Shown here: positions 21,599 to 30,190 of the stretch, one piece after another
Layout: the number at the start of each line of letters is the position of its first letter
Position numbering within the stretch: position 1 is the first letter of the stretch
Assembly: GCA_947259715.1 (NCBI GenBank)
Contig: CAMYNR010000069.1
Coordinates: 1-36,432 of the forward strand
Direction: 5' to 3'
DNA: 36,432 nucleotides
From: an uncultured Desulfuromonadales bacterium
GTDB lineage: Bacteria > Desulfobacterota > Desulfuromonadia > Desulfuromonadales > Geopsychrobacteraceae
The notes under the pieces: model-generated
The model's input: the letters and a program-made list of their open reading frames with translations, nothing else
What the model was told of the DNA's origin: nothing
Database searches by the model: none
Position numbers and translations under genes: made by a program

Positions 21599-22987
21599 AT
21601 TCTGACCAATAAAGACCGTCAAACATTCACCTGGGATGCTTTCCTCTCCTACAGCTCCGAGGATGCCTCTGCCGTCGCTCGGGTCCAGAGGTTTCTGGAG
21701 CGCTATCGGCTCCCCGACGGACGCAGACTGCGTATCTATCGTGATGAAACAGATATCTCCGGTGGCGAACTTCCAGAGCAGCTGCGGTCGGCGCTGGCGG
21801 ATTCCGGCTGCCTGCTGGTCTGCTGTTCTGATGCGGCAGCACGCTCAACCTGGGTCGAACGGGAAATAGAGGCCTACCGCTCCCTGGCTCCGCAACGACC
21901 GATCCTACCGTTGCTGATGGCCGCTGAACCGCCCGACAACCTCCCTCCCCCACTGACGGGTCAGGAACTTCGCTGGGCTGATCTCCGAAGGGGTTGGTGC
22001 TGGTTTTTTCCGCGCCGCAAGACACGGGTTGAGCTGGTCAGGGTGGTCGCCGCAGCAGCCGGATTTGATTTCCGGGCACTCTTGCCCCTTGACCGCCAGC
22101 GCCGCCGCAAAAATTTCTTTCGTTTTGCCGCCGTTTTACTCCTGGTCGGATTCGCCGCTGCCTGGTCTCCAGTGCAGATTTGGCGGGACGTCACCCCTGA
22201 AGGGCCAGCGGTGGTGGGCTGCGACAGCCTGGATGATGGCATCGCCGTTTACCAGATGAACGAGCCTCAGGCGATTAAAAATATCGTTCAGGTCCAGCGG
22301 AAAATCTTTTCCACTGCCGCAAGCACAGAAGTGCTGAATGAAAGACTGGTCCCCCGTGGTCGCCTGCTACCAGCCCCGGTCGCCGGTCGGCTTGGTGAAA
22401 ATTGCCGTGGAAGCTCCGGCTGGATCGGCGAGCCGCAACCTGGAACCTGTATCAAAATCACTGAGTCGGCAGAAATTGTGCCCTTTGACGATCCAATGGG
22501 AGGCGGCGAGATTGCTCTCAGCAAGGTTCGCGTCAATGGTCTGGAGAGGACTCTGGAGGTGTTCTGGAAGCCGATCGACTACTCTCGCTGGCAGGATTAT
22601 GGACGCACCTCGCATCCCTCCGAGGGATTGCCGGTGTTCGCCAGCGCAAATAAGCTCTGGCTTGGTTTTCCAGACAATGAATTTAACCGGGGGACGCTCT
22701 GGCACAGTGCCGACAGCGGCCGCAACTGGCAGGCCGAGACCGGTATCAGCGATGTTCGTTCGCTGCGCCAAACCGAACAGGGTGTGCTGATTGCCGCTCG
22801 CTTGAATCGTGAGTTGGGCTTTTATCTGCAACAAAACGACCGCTTTGAGCCGTTTGAGGTTCCGGGCAAGGGGGACCAGCTTGAAGTTTGTGGGGAGATA
22901 GAGGGTTTTCCGGTGATTCGGGTGGATCGCAAAATCTATCGCTTCGTACAGCAACCCTGGTGGCAAAGTCAATTGGGCGACAATTGA
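21599..22987 (+). CDS. TIR-domain transmembrane protein with a periplasmic Asp-box domain, non-standard start
   Basis: The ORF track begins at 21911, but the same frame is open from a TAA at 21587 and encodes a full TIR domain. It has FTWDAFLSYSSEDA (about 9-22), RIYRDETDISGGELPEQLRSALADSGCLLVCCSDAA and STWVEREIEAY, whose E88 is the candidate NADase residue. One helix (FFRFAAVLLLVGFAAAW, about 172-188) with RRRK before it places TIR in the cytoplasm. About 270 residues follow outside, with the Asp-box SADSGRNW near 369, as in BNR/sialidase-type beta-propellers. No ATG, GTG or TTG exists near the 5' end. AAGGAG at 21588-21593 is 5 nt before ATT (21599) and 8 nt before CTG (21602). A sequencing error at the start is the alternative. 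It could be a signalling or defence receptor. Confidence 0.82.
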   Translation: MLTNKDRQTFTWDAFLSYSSEDASAVARVQRFLERYRLPDGRRLRIYRDETDISGGELPEQLRSALADSGCLLVCCSDAAARSTWVEREIEAYRSLAPQRPILPLLMAAEPPDNLPPPLTGQELRWADLRRGWCWFFPRRKTRVELVRVVAAAAGFDFRALLPLDRQRRRKNFFRFAAVLLLVGFAAAWSPVQIWRDVTPEGPAVVGCDSLDDGIAVYQMNEPQAIKNIVQVQRKIFSTAASTEVLNERLVPRGRLLPAPVAGRLGENCRGSSGWIGEPQPGTCIKITESAEIVPFDDPMGGGEIALSKVRVNGLERTLEVFWKPIDYSRWQDYGRTSHPSEGLPVFASANKLWLGFPDNEFNRGTLWHSADSGRNWQAETGISDVRSLRQTEQGVLIAARLNRELGFYLQQNDRFEPFEVPGKGDQLEVCGEIEGFPVIRVDRKIYRFVQQPWWQSQLGDN

Positions 22988-23020
22988 ACCGCCGCCTTGG
23001 GGCAGACGACGGTTCAATTG
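22981..23020. terminator. Inverted repeat between convergent genes
   Basis: CAATTGAACCG (22981-22991) and CGGTTCAATTG (23010-23020) are perfect 11-bp arms with an 18-nt loop. They overlap the TIR stop and end 10 bp before the dxs stop. There is no T-tract, so termination is inferred only from the position. Confidence 0.45.
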
Positions 23021-23029
23021 CGGTTAGAT

Positions 23030-24931
23030 TCAACCTGCGATAATTTGTGACTGGGGATAGTCGAGGGCCTGCTTGACCTTTTCGGCAATTCCCTCAGCAT
23101 TAAGGCCGAGCATTTTTCTCAACTCGCCCTGGGTGCCCTGCTCGATGAACTGATCTGGAATGCCGATCCGCAGGATGCGCGGATGCACATCGGCGTCAGC
23201 CAGTAATTCCAGGACGGCCGAACCGAAGCCGCCCTGCAAAGCATTCTCTTCCGCAGTGACGACCAGCGGCACCTTGCCGGCCTGCTCGATAATCAGCTCC
23301 TCGTCAAGGGGCTTGATAAAACGAGCATCGGCGACCGCCATTTCGATTCCTTGCTCAGCAAGCTGTTCAGCGGCCTGCAGCGCTTCGCCGACCATGGTGC
23401 CGACGGCGATTATCAAGCCGTCCTGCCCTTCCCTGAGCAGCTCTCCTTTACCGATCGGTAAAGGTAGAATCGGACCGTCCAGCGGCAAACCTTCACCGTT
23501 ACCACGCGGGTAACGGTATGCACAGGGGCCATCGGTGAGGCTGGCCGTCTTCATCGCCCGGCGCAATTCAACTTCGTTGCGCGGCACCATAAACGTCAGA
23601 TTGGGAATATGACGCATAAAAGAGTAGTCAAACACGCCATGATGGGTTGGCCCATCGGCGCCAACCAGACCGCCACGGTCCATGGCAAAGGTCACTGGCA
23701 GATTCTGCAGACAGACATCGTGCAGCGCCTGGTCATAGGCACGCTGCATGAATGTTGAATAGATGGTGACGACCGGGCGTAAGCCGCGGCAAGCCAGACC
23801 GGCCGCAAAAGTCACTGCGTGCTGTTCGGCAATGCCGACATCATAGAAGCGTTCCGGGAAGGTTTCGGAGAATTCTTTCAAGCCAGTCCCTTCGGCCATC
23901 GCGGCAGTAATCGCCACAATGCGGGAATCCTCCCGGGCCATTTCAACCAGGGTGTCACCAAAGACGCCGGTATAGGAGGCGGTACTGCCCGACTTGCCCC
24001 TCTGCACTTCGCCGGTGGCTTTATCGAAAGGACCGACCCCATGGTACTTGGGTGGGTTCTGCTCGGCCGGCTGGTAACCCTTGCCTTTTTGGGTCGCGAC
24101 ATGCAATAGCACAGGGCCTTCGATATGCGAGACATTCTCCAGGGTGACCATCAACTCATCGAGGTTGTGCCCATTGATGGGACCGAAGTAATCGAAGCCG
24201 AAGCCTTCAAAGAGCATCCCCGGGGTGATGAAACCCTTGATCGACTCCTCGGTGCGTTTCGCCAGGTTCACCAGCTCACGGCCGAAACCGGGCACATGGC
24301 TGAGAAAGTTTTCCGTCTCTTTTTTGAAGCGCAAAAAGGAATCACTGCTCATCTTACGGCTCAAAAAGGAAGAAAGTGCGCCAACGTTGGGTGAAATCGA
24401 CATCTCATTGTCGTTGAGGATGACGATCATCTTCTGCTTGAGATGTCCGGCGTGATTGAGGGCCTCAAAGGCCATCCCGGCGGTCAGCGAGCCGTCGCCG
24501 ATGACCGCAATCACCCTTTCGTCTCCGTTATTCAACTCAACCCCGGCGGCCATCCCCAGAGCCGCAGAGATCGAGGTGCTCGAATGACCGACATCAAAAG
24601 CGTCGTGCTCGCTTTCTTTACGTTTCGGAAAGCCGCTGATGCCTTCCAGTTGCCGCAAGGTGTGAAACTGCTCCAGACGCCCGGTCAGCAGCTTGTGCGC
24701 GTAAGCCTGGTGACCAACATCCCAGATGATCCGGTCAGCAGGTGAATTGAAGACGCGATGCAGAGCGATGCTCAGCTCGATCACCCCCAGGGAACTCCCC
24801 AGGTGACCGCCATTGACCGCCACAGTCGAAATAATCTGCTCGCGCAATTCCTCGGCCAGCTGAGTCAGCTCAGCTTTACTGAGCTGTTTTAGCTCGGCCG
24901 GAGATGTTAAGTGCTTAAGAATACTGCCCAT
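23030..24931 (-). CDS. dxs: 1-deoxy-D-xylulose-5-phosphate synthase
   Basis: A 633-residue thiamine diphosphate enzyme that condenses pyruvate and glyceraldehyde 3-phosphate, the first step of the MEP isoprenoid pathway. Landmarks are [35 protein letters not shown], the TPP/Mg motif [18 protein letters not shown] with [16 protein letters not shown], and then [15 protein letters not shown] and [18 protein letters not shown] in the transketolase-like domains. Length is typical. I start at ATG 24931 (GAGGG 6 nt upstream), four codons inside the ORF-track start. It is the last gene of the minus-strand block and sits 61 bp after ispA, with a perfect palindrome in the gap. Confidence 0.96.
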   Translation of the reverse strand: MGSILKHLTSPAELKQLSKAELTQLAEELREQIISTVAVNGGHLGSSLGVIELSIALHRVFNSPADRIIWDVGHQAYAHKLLTGRLEQFHTLRQLEGISGFPKRKESEHDAFDVGHSSTSISAALGMAAGVELNNGDERVIAVIGDGSLTAGMAFEALNHAGHLKQKMIVILNDNEMSISPNVGALSSFLSRKMSSDSFLRFKKETENFLSHVPGFGRELVNLAKRTEESIKGFITPGMLFEGFGFDYFGPINGHNLDELMVTLENVSHIEGPVLLHVATQKGKGYQPAEQNPPKYHGVGPFDKATGEVQRGKSGSTASYTGVFGDTLVEMAREDSRIVAITAAMAEGTGLKEFSETFPERFYDVGIAEQHAVTFAAGLACRGLRPVVTIYSTFMQRAYDQALHDVCLQNLPVTFAMDRGGLVGADGPTHHGVFDYSFMRHIPNLTFMVPRNEVELRRAMKTASLTDGPCAYRYPRGNGEGLPLDGPILPLPIGKGELLREGQDGLIIAVGTMVGEALQAAEQLAEQGIEMAVADARFIKPLDEELIIEQAGKVPLVVTAEENALQGGFGSAVLELLADADVHPRILRIGIPDQFIEQGTQGELRKMLGLNAEGIAEKVKQALDYPQSQIIAG

Positions 24932-24966
24932 AATGTCCCTCATTTGTCTGTGCTGCCCGGCACAGC

Positions 24967-24982
24967 GCCACCCGCGGGTGGC
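24967..24982. repeat. 16-bp perfect palindrome between ispA and dxs
   Basis: GCCACCCGCGGGTGGC could fold as a 6-bp hairpin with a CGCG loop in the ispA-dxs mRNA. It may stabilise one segment or bind a protein; nothing decides between these. Confidence 0.4.
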
Positions 24983-24992
24983 TTATCTCTCC

Positions 24993-25898
24993 CTAAAACG
25001 AACGATCAACAATATAACTGGCGATCTCGCGCAGCGGCCTGGCCGAAGCATCGAAAATCTCCAGAGAAGAAAATGCGATATCCCGTAACTCGCGGGCCCT
25101 CTCACGCGCGCCATCCAGGCCCAGCAGCGCCGGGTAGGTCGCCTTGCCACGCTGCTGGTCGCTGCCGACATCCTTGCCCAACTCCTGCTGGTCGGCAACG
25201 ATATCGAGAATGTCATCAGCGACCTGAAAAGCCAGCCCGGCAGCCTCGCCATAGCGGCAGAGTGCCCGCCGCTGCTGCGCATCAGCGCCGCCGATAATCG
25301 CGCCCGATTCGATCGCCGCCAGGATCAACGCGCCAGTCTTGTGGGTGTGGATATATTCGAGGGTCGGCAGATCAATCGGCTGACCTTCCGACTCCATATC
25401 GACCACCTGGCCGCCGACCATCCCCCGGGAACCGGAGCTGCGCGCCAGCAGATGGATCACCTCGCGACGAGCCTCGGTCGACAGATCTTTGAAAACATCG
25501 GGGTTGGAAAGCAGCAGAAACGCTTCGGTCAACAGGCCATCACCCGCCAGGATCGCGATCGCTTCGCCATACACCTTGTGGTTGGTCGGCTTGCCACGGC
25601 GAAAATCATCGTCGTCCATCGCCGGCAGGTCGTCATGAATCAGTGAATAGCTGTGGATCATTTCAATGGCGCAAGCTGCAGGCAGGACCTGGTGCGGCGA
25701 ACCGCCGACCGCTTCGCAGGCAGCCATCATCAGAATCGGGCGAATCCGCTTGCCCCCGGCAAAAACCGAATAGCGCATGGCATCGTGCAGACTGGCGGGC
25801 AGCATGTCGACGGCAGGCAAAAACCGATCCAGTGCTGATTCCGCCAACTGAATACGTTCCTGCAGGTAGGCCTGCAATTGCCACTCAGAGTTCGCCAT
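24993..25898 (-). CDS. ispA: Short-chain polyprenyl diphosphate synthase (farnesyl/geranylgeranyl type)
   Basis: A 301-residue prenyltransferase that condenses IPP with allylic diphosphates. The first Asp-rich motif is IHDDLPAMDDDDFRRGKPTNH (from about 88), the second is FQVADDILDIVAD (about 230), with GGKRIRP near 48-54. Length and sequence fit bacterial IspA; the chain length cannot be read with certainty. ATG 25898 (GGGAG 7 nt upstream) is used in place of the ORF-track start. It overlaps the xseB stop by 14 nt. With dxs next in the operon the block supplies precursors for quinones and undecaprenyl phosphate. Confidence 0.93.
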   Translation of the reverse strand: MANSEWQLQAYLQERIQLAESALDRFLPAVDMLPASLHDAMRYSVFAGGKRIRPILMMAACEAVGGSPHQVLPAACAIEMIHSYSLIHDDLPAMDDDDFRRGKPTNHKVYGEAIAILAGDGLLTEAFLLLSNPDVFKDLSTEARREVIHLLARSSGSRGMVGGQVVDMESEGQPIDLPTLEYIHTHKTGALILAAIESGAIIGGADAQQRRALCRYGEAAGLAFQVADDILDIVADQQELGKDVGSDQQRGKATYPALLGLDGARERARELRDIAFSSLEIFDASARPLREIASYIVDRSF

Positions 25899-26115
25899 CA
25901 AATTTCTCCCGCTGCAGACTGTCATCATCCTTTTTCAACAATTGCTCCACCTGCAACTCAACATCAGTTAACGATTTACGGCAGATCTCCGCTTGTTTGA
26001 CGCCATCGGCAAAGACCTTGAGGGACTGATCAAGGGAGAGTTCTCCGCTTTCCAATTGGTTGACCGCACGCTCAAGTTTATCCAGGGCGGCTTCGAAGCC
26101 TTTTTTTGCTGCCAT
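25885..26115 (-). CDS. xseB: Exodeoxyribonuclease VII small subunit
   Basis: A 76-residue protein with the typical helical hairpin, FEAALDKLERAVNQLESGELSLDQSLKVFADGVKQAEICRKSLTDVELQVEQL. Several copies bind one XseA to form a nuclease that degrades single-stranded DNA from both ends. The ORF track starts at a TTG; ATG 26115 with GGTGGA about 9 nt upstream is the better start. It overlaps ispA by 14 nt and lies 82 bp after xseA. Confidence 0.93.
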   Translation of the reverse strand: MAAKKGFEAALDKLERAVNQLESGELSLDQSLKVFADGVKQAEICRKSLTDVELQVEQLLKKDDDSLQREKFDGEL

Positions 26116-26197
26116 GAGAATATTTCCACCCAAAATGAATAAAAGACTTATTATCGCCAGCGGCCGAAGTCAACGTCAACCCCCGCAGGCAAGAAAA

Positions 26198-27403
26198 TCA
26201 GTCGGTTTTTTCCGTTTCACCGACGATAGCACGAACCTCACTGCTTTGCAGCTGCAAGCGAAGTCGATTTCCCTCTTTCACCTGGTCGGCATCGCGCAGG
26301 ATCTCGCCGGTCTCCTCAACATGGACGATGGCATACCCGCGTCCCAGCACGGTTAGAGGTGACAGGTCGTCAAGCCGGGTCGCCAGGCCGGCAAGTTGCT
26401 GCTGAGAACGCTGCAACTGGGTCTGCAGGCCACGGTAAAGCTGCTCGGTCAGCTGCTCAAGTCTGAGGCGCTGCAGACGCAGTTGATCGACCGGACCTCG
26501 GAGACGTTTTTCCAATCCCTGCAGGCGACTCCTCCAAAGCTGCAGGTTGCCACGCATCTGACCCGCCAGGCGCAAAACCAGCTGGTCAAGATGCCTCTCC
26601 AGATCGAGGCGATTCTGTACCACCAGCTCGGCAGCAGCACTCGGCGTCGCGGCGCGCAGATCAGCGACCAGATCGGCAATGGAAACATCGACTTCATGTC
26701 CGACGGCGGAGATAATGGGAATTTTCGAGGCAGCGATAGCCCGCGCGACCGATTCCTCATTGAATGCCCAAAGATCCTCGCGCGAACCGCCGCCACGACC
26801 AACCAGCAAAACCTCGCAGCTCCCTTCTCGATTAAGATCGGCGATCGCAGCACTGATCTCTTCCGCGGCCCCCTCCCCCTGCACGCGGACTGCGCGCAGC
26901 AATACCTTGACGCCAGCAGAGCGGCGTTGCAACACATTAAGAATATCATGCAGCGCGGCGCCGGTTGCCGAGGTCACAACGCCAATCTGCCGAGGAAATT
27001 TTGGCAGAGGCTTTTTCCGCTCCTGGGCAAACAACCCTTCCTGCTGCAGCTTGGCCTGCAGCTGCTCGAAAGCCAACTGCAAACCACCTTGACCGACCGG
27101 TTCCAGGGCTTCGACGATCAGCTGGAGTTCGCCCCGTTGCGGATAGATCGACACGCGCCCGCGGCAGATAACCTCCATGCCGCTTTCAGGTTCAAAGCGC
27201 ATTGTCCGTGCCGCGCTGCGAAACATGGCGCAACGCAGCTGCGCCCGCTGATCCTTCAGAGTAAAGTAGCAGTGACCGGAGGCCGGGCGGGTAAAGCTGG
27301 CCAGCTCGCCCTGCACCAGGACTTCGACGAAATTATCTTCGACTGTCTCCTGCAGCAGGCTGACAAGTGCGGAAACTGAAATAATCTGCGGATGAGATGA
27401 CAA
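26198..27403 (-). CDS. xseA: Exodeoxyribonuclease VII large subunit
   Basis: A 401-residue catalytic subunit. The N-terminal OB fold reads VEVLVQGELASFTRPASGHCYFTLKDQRAQLRCAMFRS (about 27-65). The catalytic domain has QIGVVTSATGAALHDILNVLQRR, LLVGRGGGSREDLWAFNEESVARAI and SAVGHEVDVSIADLVADLRAATPSAAAELVV. A coiled-coil part follows (about 260-350), where XseB binds, and then SPLTVLGRGYAIV. It begins with TTG at 27403 and has AAGG upstream; no ATG is possible without losing the OB fold. Repeat B copy 2 lies in the 218-bp gap before it, so it may have its own promoter. Confidence 0.93.
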   Translation of the reverse strand: MSSHPQIISVSALVSLLQETVEDNFVEVLVQGELASFTRPASGHCYFTLKDQRAQLRCAMFRSAARTMRFEPESGMEVICRGRVSIYPQRGELQLIVEALEPVGQGGLQLAFEQLQAKLQQEGLFAQERKKPLPKFPRQIGVVTSATGAALHDILNVLQRRSAGVKVLLRAVRVQGEGAAEEISAAIADLNREGSCEVLLVGRGGGSREDLWAFNEESVARAIAASKIPIISAVGHEVDVSIADLVADLRAATPSAAAELVVQNRLDLERHLDQLVLRLAGQMRGNLQLWRSRLQGLEKRLRGPVDQLRLQRLRLEQLTEQLYRGLQTQLQRSQQQLAGLATRLDDLSPLTVLGRGYAIVHVEETGEILRDADQVKEGNRLRLQLQSSEVRAIVGETEKTD

Positions 27404-27472
27404 ACGCTTTACCTTTCCCTATTTTTTACAAATCTGCTGTCAGGGTTATTTGGATATGCACTTTACTCCGCT

Positions 27473-27617
27473 GGCCTGGGACCGGGCTCAGATGTTCCTT
27501 TGCAAGGGTGTCCGTCGCCTGGATGGCGACAATCCCCAGGGATGGGTTCATACGGCCCTGGAAATGGGAAAGCTGAGCCCGTTTCGCCGATTGGTTGAGC
27601 GAAGTGCATAGCCAGAT
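27473..27617. repeat. Dispersed repeat B, copy 2 (three-way-junction fold)
   Basis: CGGGCTCAG (27483-27491) and CTGAGCCCG (27573-27581) enclose GTCGCC-tggat-GGCGAC and CCAGGG..CCCTGG hairpins, then TTCGCCGATTGGTTGAG. The stems are kept against copy 1 although bases differ. It fills most of the gap between the deacetylase stop and xseA. Confidence 0.8.
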
Positions 27618-27621
27618 AGGA

Positions 27622-28815
27622 TTAATACATGCGGGTCAAAGCAGAGGCCGGAACAAAATCGATCTGCTGCTGCTTCAACCAGGCCAGTTCCTGGCGGAAC
27701 GCTTCGATTGTCTCCGGATAGGGGTGGCAGATGGCGATCACCTCGCCTTTGACATCGGAAAGGCGCACCATCTCACGGATCTGGCGACGAATGTAGCCGA
27801 CATCCTCCTCGTTATCGAGGAAGATGTTGCGCACTGCCGTCGGCAGGCCCATTTTTCTGGCTTCATCATAGGCAACCGAGCCGGCGATGGTTTTGCTGTC
27901 AATAAAGAACTGGCCGCTCTGCCGCAGTTCATCGAGCACAATCCGCATCGGCTCCCTCTCTTCGGTATATCTTGAGCCCATGTGGTTATTTCCACCGACC
28001 GCCCCTGGGACAAGATCGATGTAGCGGCGTACCAGCTGGCGGATTTCCTGCTCCGTCTGCCCAAGCAGGAGGGCATTGGGACCCGGGTTTGCTCTTGGGT
28101 AACTTTTCGGCTGCATCGGCATATGGATCATATATTCGCGACCTGCCCGCTGCAGCAGTCTGGCCGCCCGGGTCGCTTTTTCACTCTCCGGCAGGATTGC
28201 CGGGGTGATCAACAGGTCAAGCTCAAGCAGGGTTTCGAAGGTTTTCAGTGAGCGCCCCATATCATCCATGATGACCGCTATCTTTGGCCTGGAGCTCTTG
28301 ACTTCCAGCGGGACCCGGTAACGAAGATTGAGGCGAAGCTCACCTTGCCAAAAAAGATTGATCTGTCCCTTGCGCGGTTGCAGGTCCAGCTGGACAGGGG
28401 CCCCGGTAGCAGTCAACTGCGAGGCGAGGTCGGTCAACCGGTCGGCCGGGGGGTAATCGCCGAACACCTGCAAACGCTGAACCTCCCCCTCGTTGGAAAG
28501 TTTTTTCCAGCCTTCTGAATCCCGACCGCTGAGCAGCTCATTTTCGATCACCTGGAGAATCTGTTGATAGCCATAGATCGGTTGTTTCGGCGCTGGCTCA
28601 GGTTGGATTTGCGGAAGCGGCTTTTCCTCGTAAGCAAATTCGCCCCGCGGCGAAAAATAGCTTTCCCGCAAAACCACAAGGGTAAACAGGCATACCGCAA
28701 CGAAAACCAGCAAAAAAATGCTGGCGAGCAGGATTTTCAGTTTTTGGCCGGTCAACAATGCCGGCTTTTTGCGAATGTTCTTTTTCCTGACGGAAGATTT
28801 CTTTTTGGCAGTCAT
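27622..28815 (-). CDS. Divergent polysaccharide deacetylase family protein
   Basis: A 397-residue protein. It begins with a very basic stretch (TAKKKSSVRKKNIRKKP) and one transmembrane helix (about 28-49), so the rest is periplasmic. The C-terminal domain (about 175-395) belongs to the YibQ/COG2861 divergent deacetylase group: KIAVIMDDMGRS, EYMIHMPMQPKSYP, GGNNHMGSRYTEE, FFIDSKTIAGSVAYDEARKMGLPTAVRNIFLDN and GEVIAICHPYPETIEAF. The group commonly sits next to EnvC and CtpA genes, as here, which suggests a part in peptidoglycan remodelling; the reaction is unproven. It follows the ctpA-like gene by 55 bp. Confidence 0.88.
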   Translation of the reverse strand: MTAKKKSSVRKKNIRKKPALLTGQKLKILLASIFLLVFVAVCLFTLVVLRESYFSPRGEFAYEEKPLPQIQPEPAPKQPIYGYQQILQVIENELLSGRDSEGWKKLSNEGEVQRLQVFGDYPPADRLTDLASQLTATGAPVQLDLQPRKGQINLFWQGELRLNLRYRVPLEVKSSRPKIAVIMDDMGRSLKTFETLLELDLLITPAILPESEKATRAARLLQRAGREYMIHMPMQPKSYPRANPGPNALLLGQTEQEIRQLVRRYIDLVPGAVGGNNHMGSRYTEEREPMRIVLDELRQSGQFFIDSKTIAGSVAYDEARKMGLPTAVRNIFLDNEEDVGYIRRQIREMVRLSDVKGEVIAICHPYPETIEAFRQELAWLKQQQIDFVPASALTRMY

Positions 28816-28870
28816 CTATTTACACGATCTATTGCAAGAGAGAAGCATATGCACCTGAAGCAGTTTTTTC

Positions 28871-30172
28871 TCAGGCCGCAGACTGCTGGCGTTGCAGAAT
28901 TTCAAGCCCCTTGAGCAAGTCCAGAGCACGCATCAACTGGTAATCCTGGCGATCCTCCTCGGTCAATAAGCTGGTCCCAGGCTCCTCGCTCTCCGGTTGT
29001 TGATTGGAAAGCGGCTGGAAGTGGTTCTGAAGGTCTTTTTCCCGCATTTGCCGCCCATCGGCAGTTTGATCGATGGCGCTTGGCGGCACCAGGATATCCG
29101 GGCTGATCCCCCGTGCCTGGATAGAGATCCCATTCGGTGTGTAATATCGAGCAGTGGTCAGCCGCAAGCCGGTTTCCTCGCCCAGCGGGATCACTGTCTG
29201 CACCGACCCCTTGCCAAAACTGCGTTCACCGATGATAACCGCCCGATCACGGTCATGCAGCGCGCCAGCGACAATCTCCGAGGCGCTGGCGCTGCCACCG
29301 TTGATGAGCACGACCAGCGGATAGTTCGGCTCAGTCCCCTGAAGCTGGGCATTGAAGCGCAACTGGCTGCCTTCTTCACGGCCCTCGGTATAGACGATCA
29401 GACCCTCCTCCAGAAACAGATCGGAGACCGCGACAGCCTGATCAAGCAAGCCCCCGGGATTGTTCCGCAGATCGAGAATCAATCCATTCAGGTCAGCGCC
29501 ATTGACCTGTTTCAGCTTTAGTAAATGGTCATGCAGATCGGCTCCGGTGCGCGCCTGGAACTGGGCCAGCCGGACATAACCATAGCCGTCATCGAGCAGC
29601 CGGCTTTTGACACTTTGCAGATGGATGATATCTCGGGTAATGGTAAAAACCTGAGGTTTTTCAAACTCAGGCCGCCAGATGGTCAGATTGATCGACTCAC
29701 CTTTGGCGCCCCGCATCAGCCGGACCGCCTCCATGATTTCCATATCCTTGGTCGGCGTATCGGCGATCTGCAGAATCTGATCCCCGGCTTTGATCCCTGC
29801 CTTGAAGGCCGGGGTGTCCTCAATCGGTGAGACAACCGTCAAAATGCCATCCTTGATGGTAATTTCAATTCCCAGGCCGCCGAATTCGCCATGGGTATCG
29901 TCTTTCATTTCCTGATACATCTCCGGCGTTAAAAAGCTGCTGTGCGGGTCCAGGGTCACCAGCATGCCGCGGATGGCGCCATAAATCAGTTCGTTCAGAT
30001 CGACCTCCTCGACATAACTTTTGCGAATAATCGATAAAACGTCGGTGAACAGTTCCAGGGTCTGGTAATCCGCGTCTTGATCAGCTGCGGCCGGGTGAGT
30101 GAAATAGCCGTACGGCAGAACCAAACCGAGTAACAGAATAAAAATGAACAGCAGGCGTCTGAAACGAGCCAT
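28871..30172 (-). CDS. S41 family carboxy-terminal processing peptidase
   Basis: A 433-residue periplasmic serine protease with an N-terminal signal/anchor (RRLLFIFILLLGLVLPYGYF). An N-terminal helical part has SYVEEVDLNELIYGAIRGMLVTLDPHSSFL. A PDZ domain follows (about 95-170, GGLGIEITIKDGILTVVSPIEDTPAFKAGIKAGDQI), then the catalytic domain. The serine is in NGGSASASEIVAGAL (about 296) and the lysine in GERSFGKGSVQT (about 318), the Ser-Lys dyad of CtpA. Such proteases trim or degrade peptidoglycan hydrolases and lipoproteins. The gene lies 18 bp after the envC-like gene. Confidence 0.93.
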   Translation of the reverse strand: MARFRRLLFIFILLLGLVLPYGYFTHPAAADQDADYQTLELFTDVLSIIRKSYVEEVDLNELIYGAIRGMLVTLDPHSSFLTPEMYQEMKDDTHGEFGGLGIEITIKDGILTVVSPIEDTPAFKAGIKAGDQILQIADTPTKDMEIMEAVRLMRGAKGESINLTIWRPEFEKPQVFTITRDIIHLQSVKSRLLDDGYGYVRLAQFQARTGADLHDHLLKLKQVNGADLNGLILDLRNNPGGLLDQAVAVSDLFLEEGLIVYTEGREEGSQLRFNAQLQGTEPNYPLVVLINGGSASASEIVAGALHDRDRAVIIGERSFGKGSVQTVIPLGEETGLRLTTARYYTPNGISIQARGISPDILVPPSAIDQTADGRQMREKDLQNHFQPLSNQQPESEEPGTSLLTEEDRQDYQLMRALDLLKGLEILQRQQSAA

Positions 30173-30190
30173 GGGATTCTCCTCTGCAGT

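Noticed and set aside
21627-22025. 132-residue minus-strand ORF in the TIR region
   Set aside because: The plus strand here encodes a conserved TIR domain; the minus-strand frame is its shadow.
26396-27379. 327-residue plus-strand ORF opposite xseA
   Set aside because: It mirrors a well-supported gene on the other strand and has no recognisable domain, RBS or signal.
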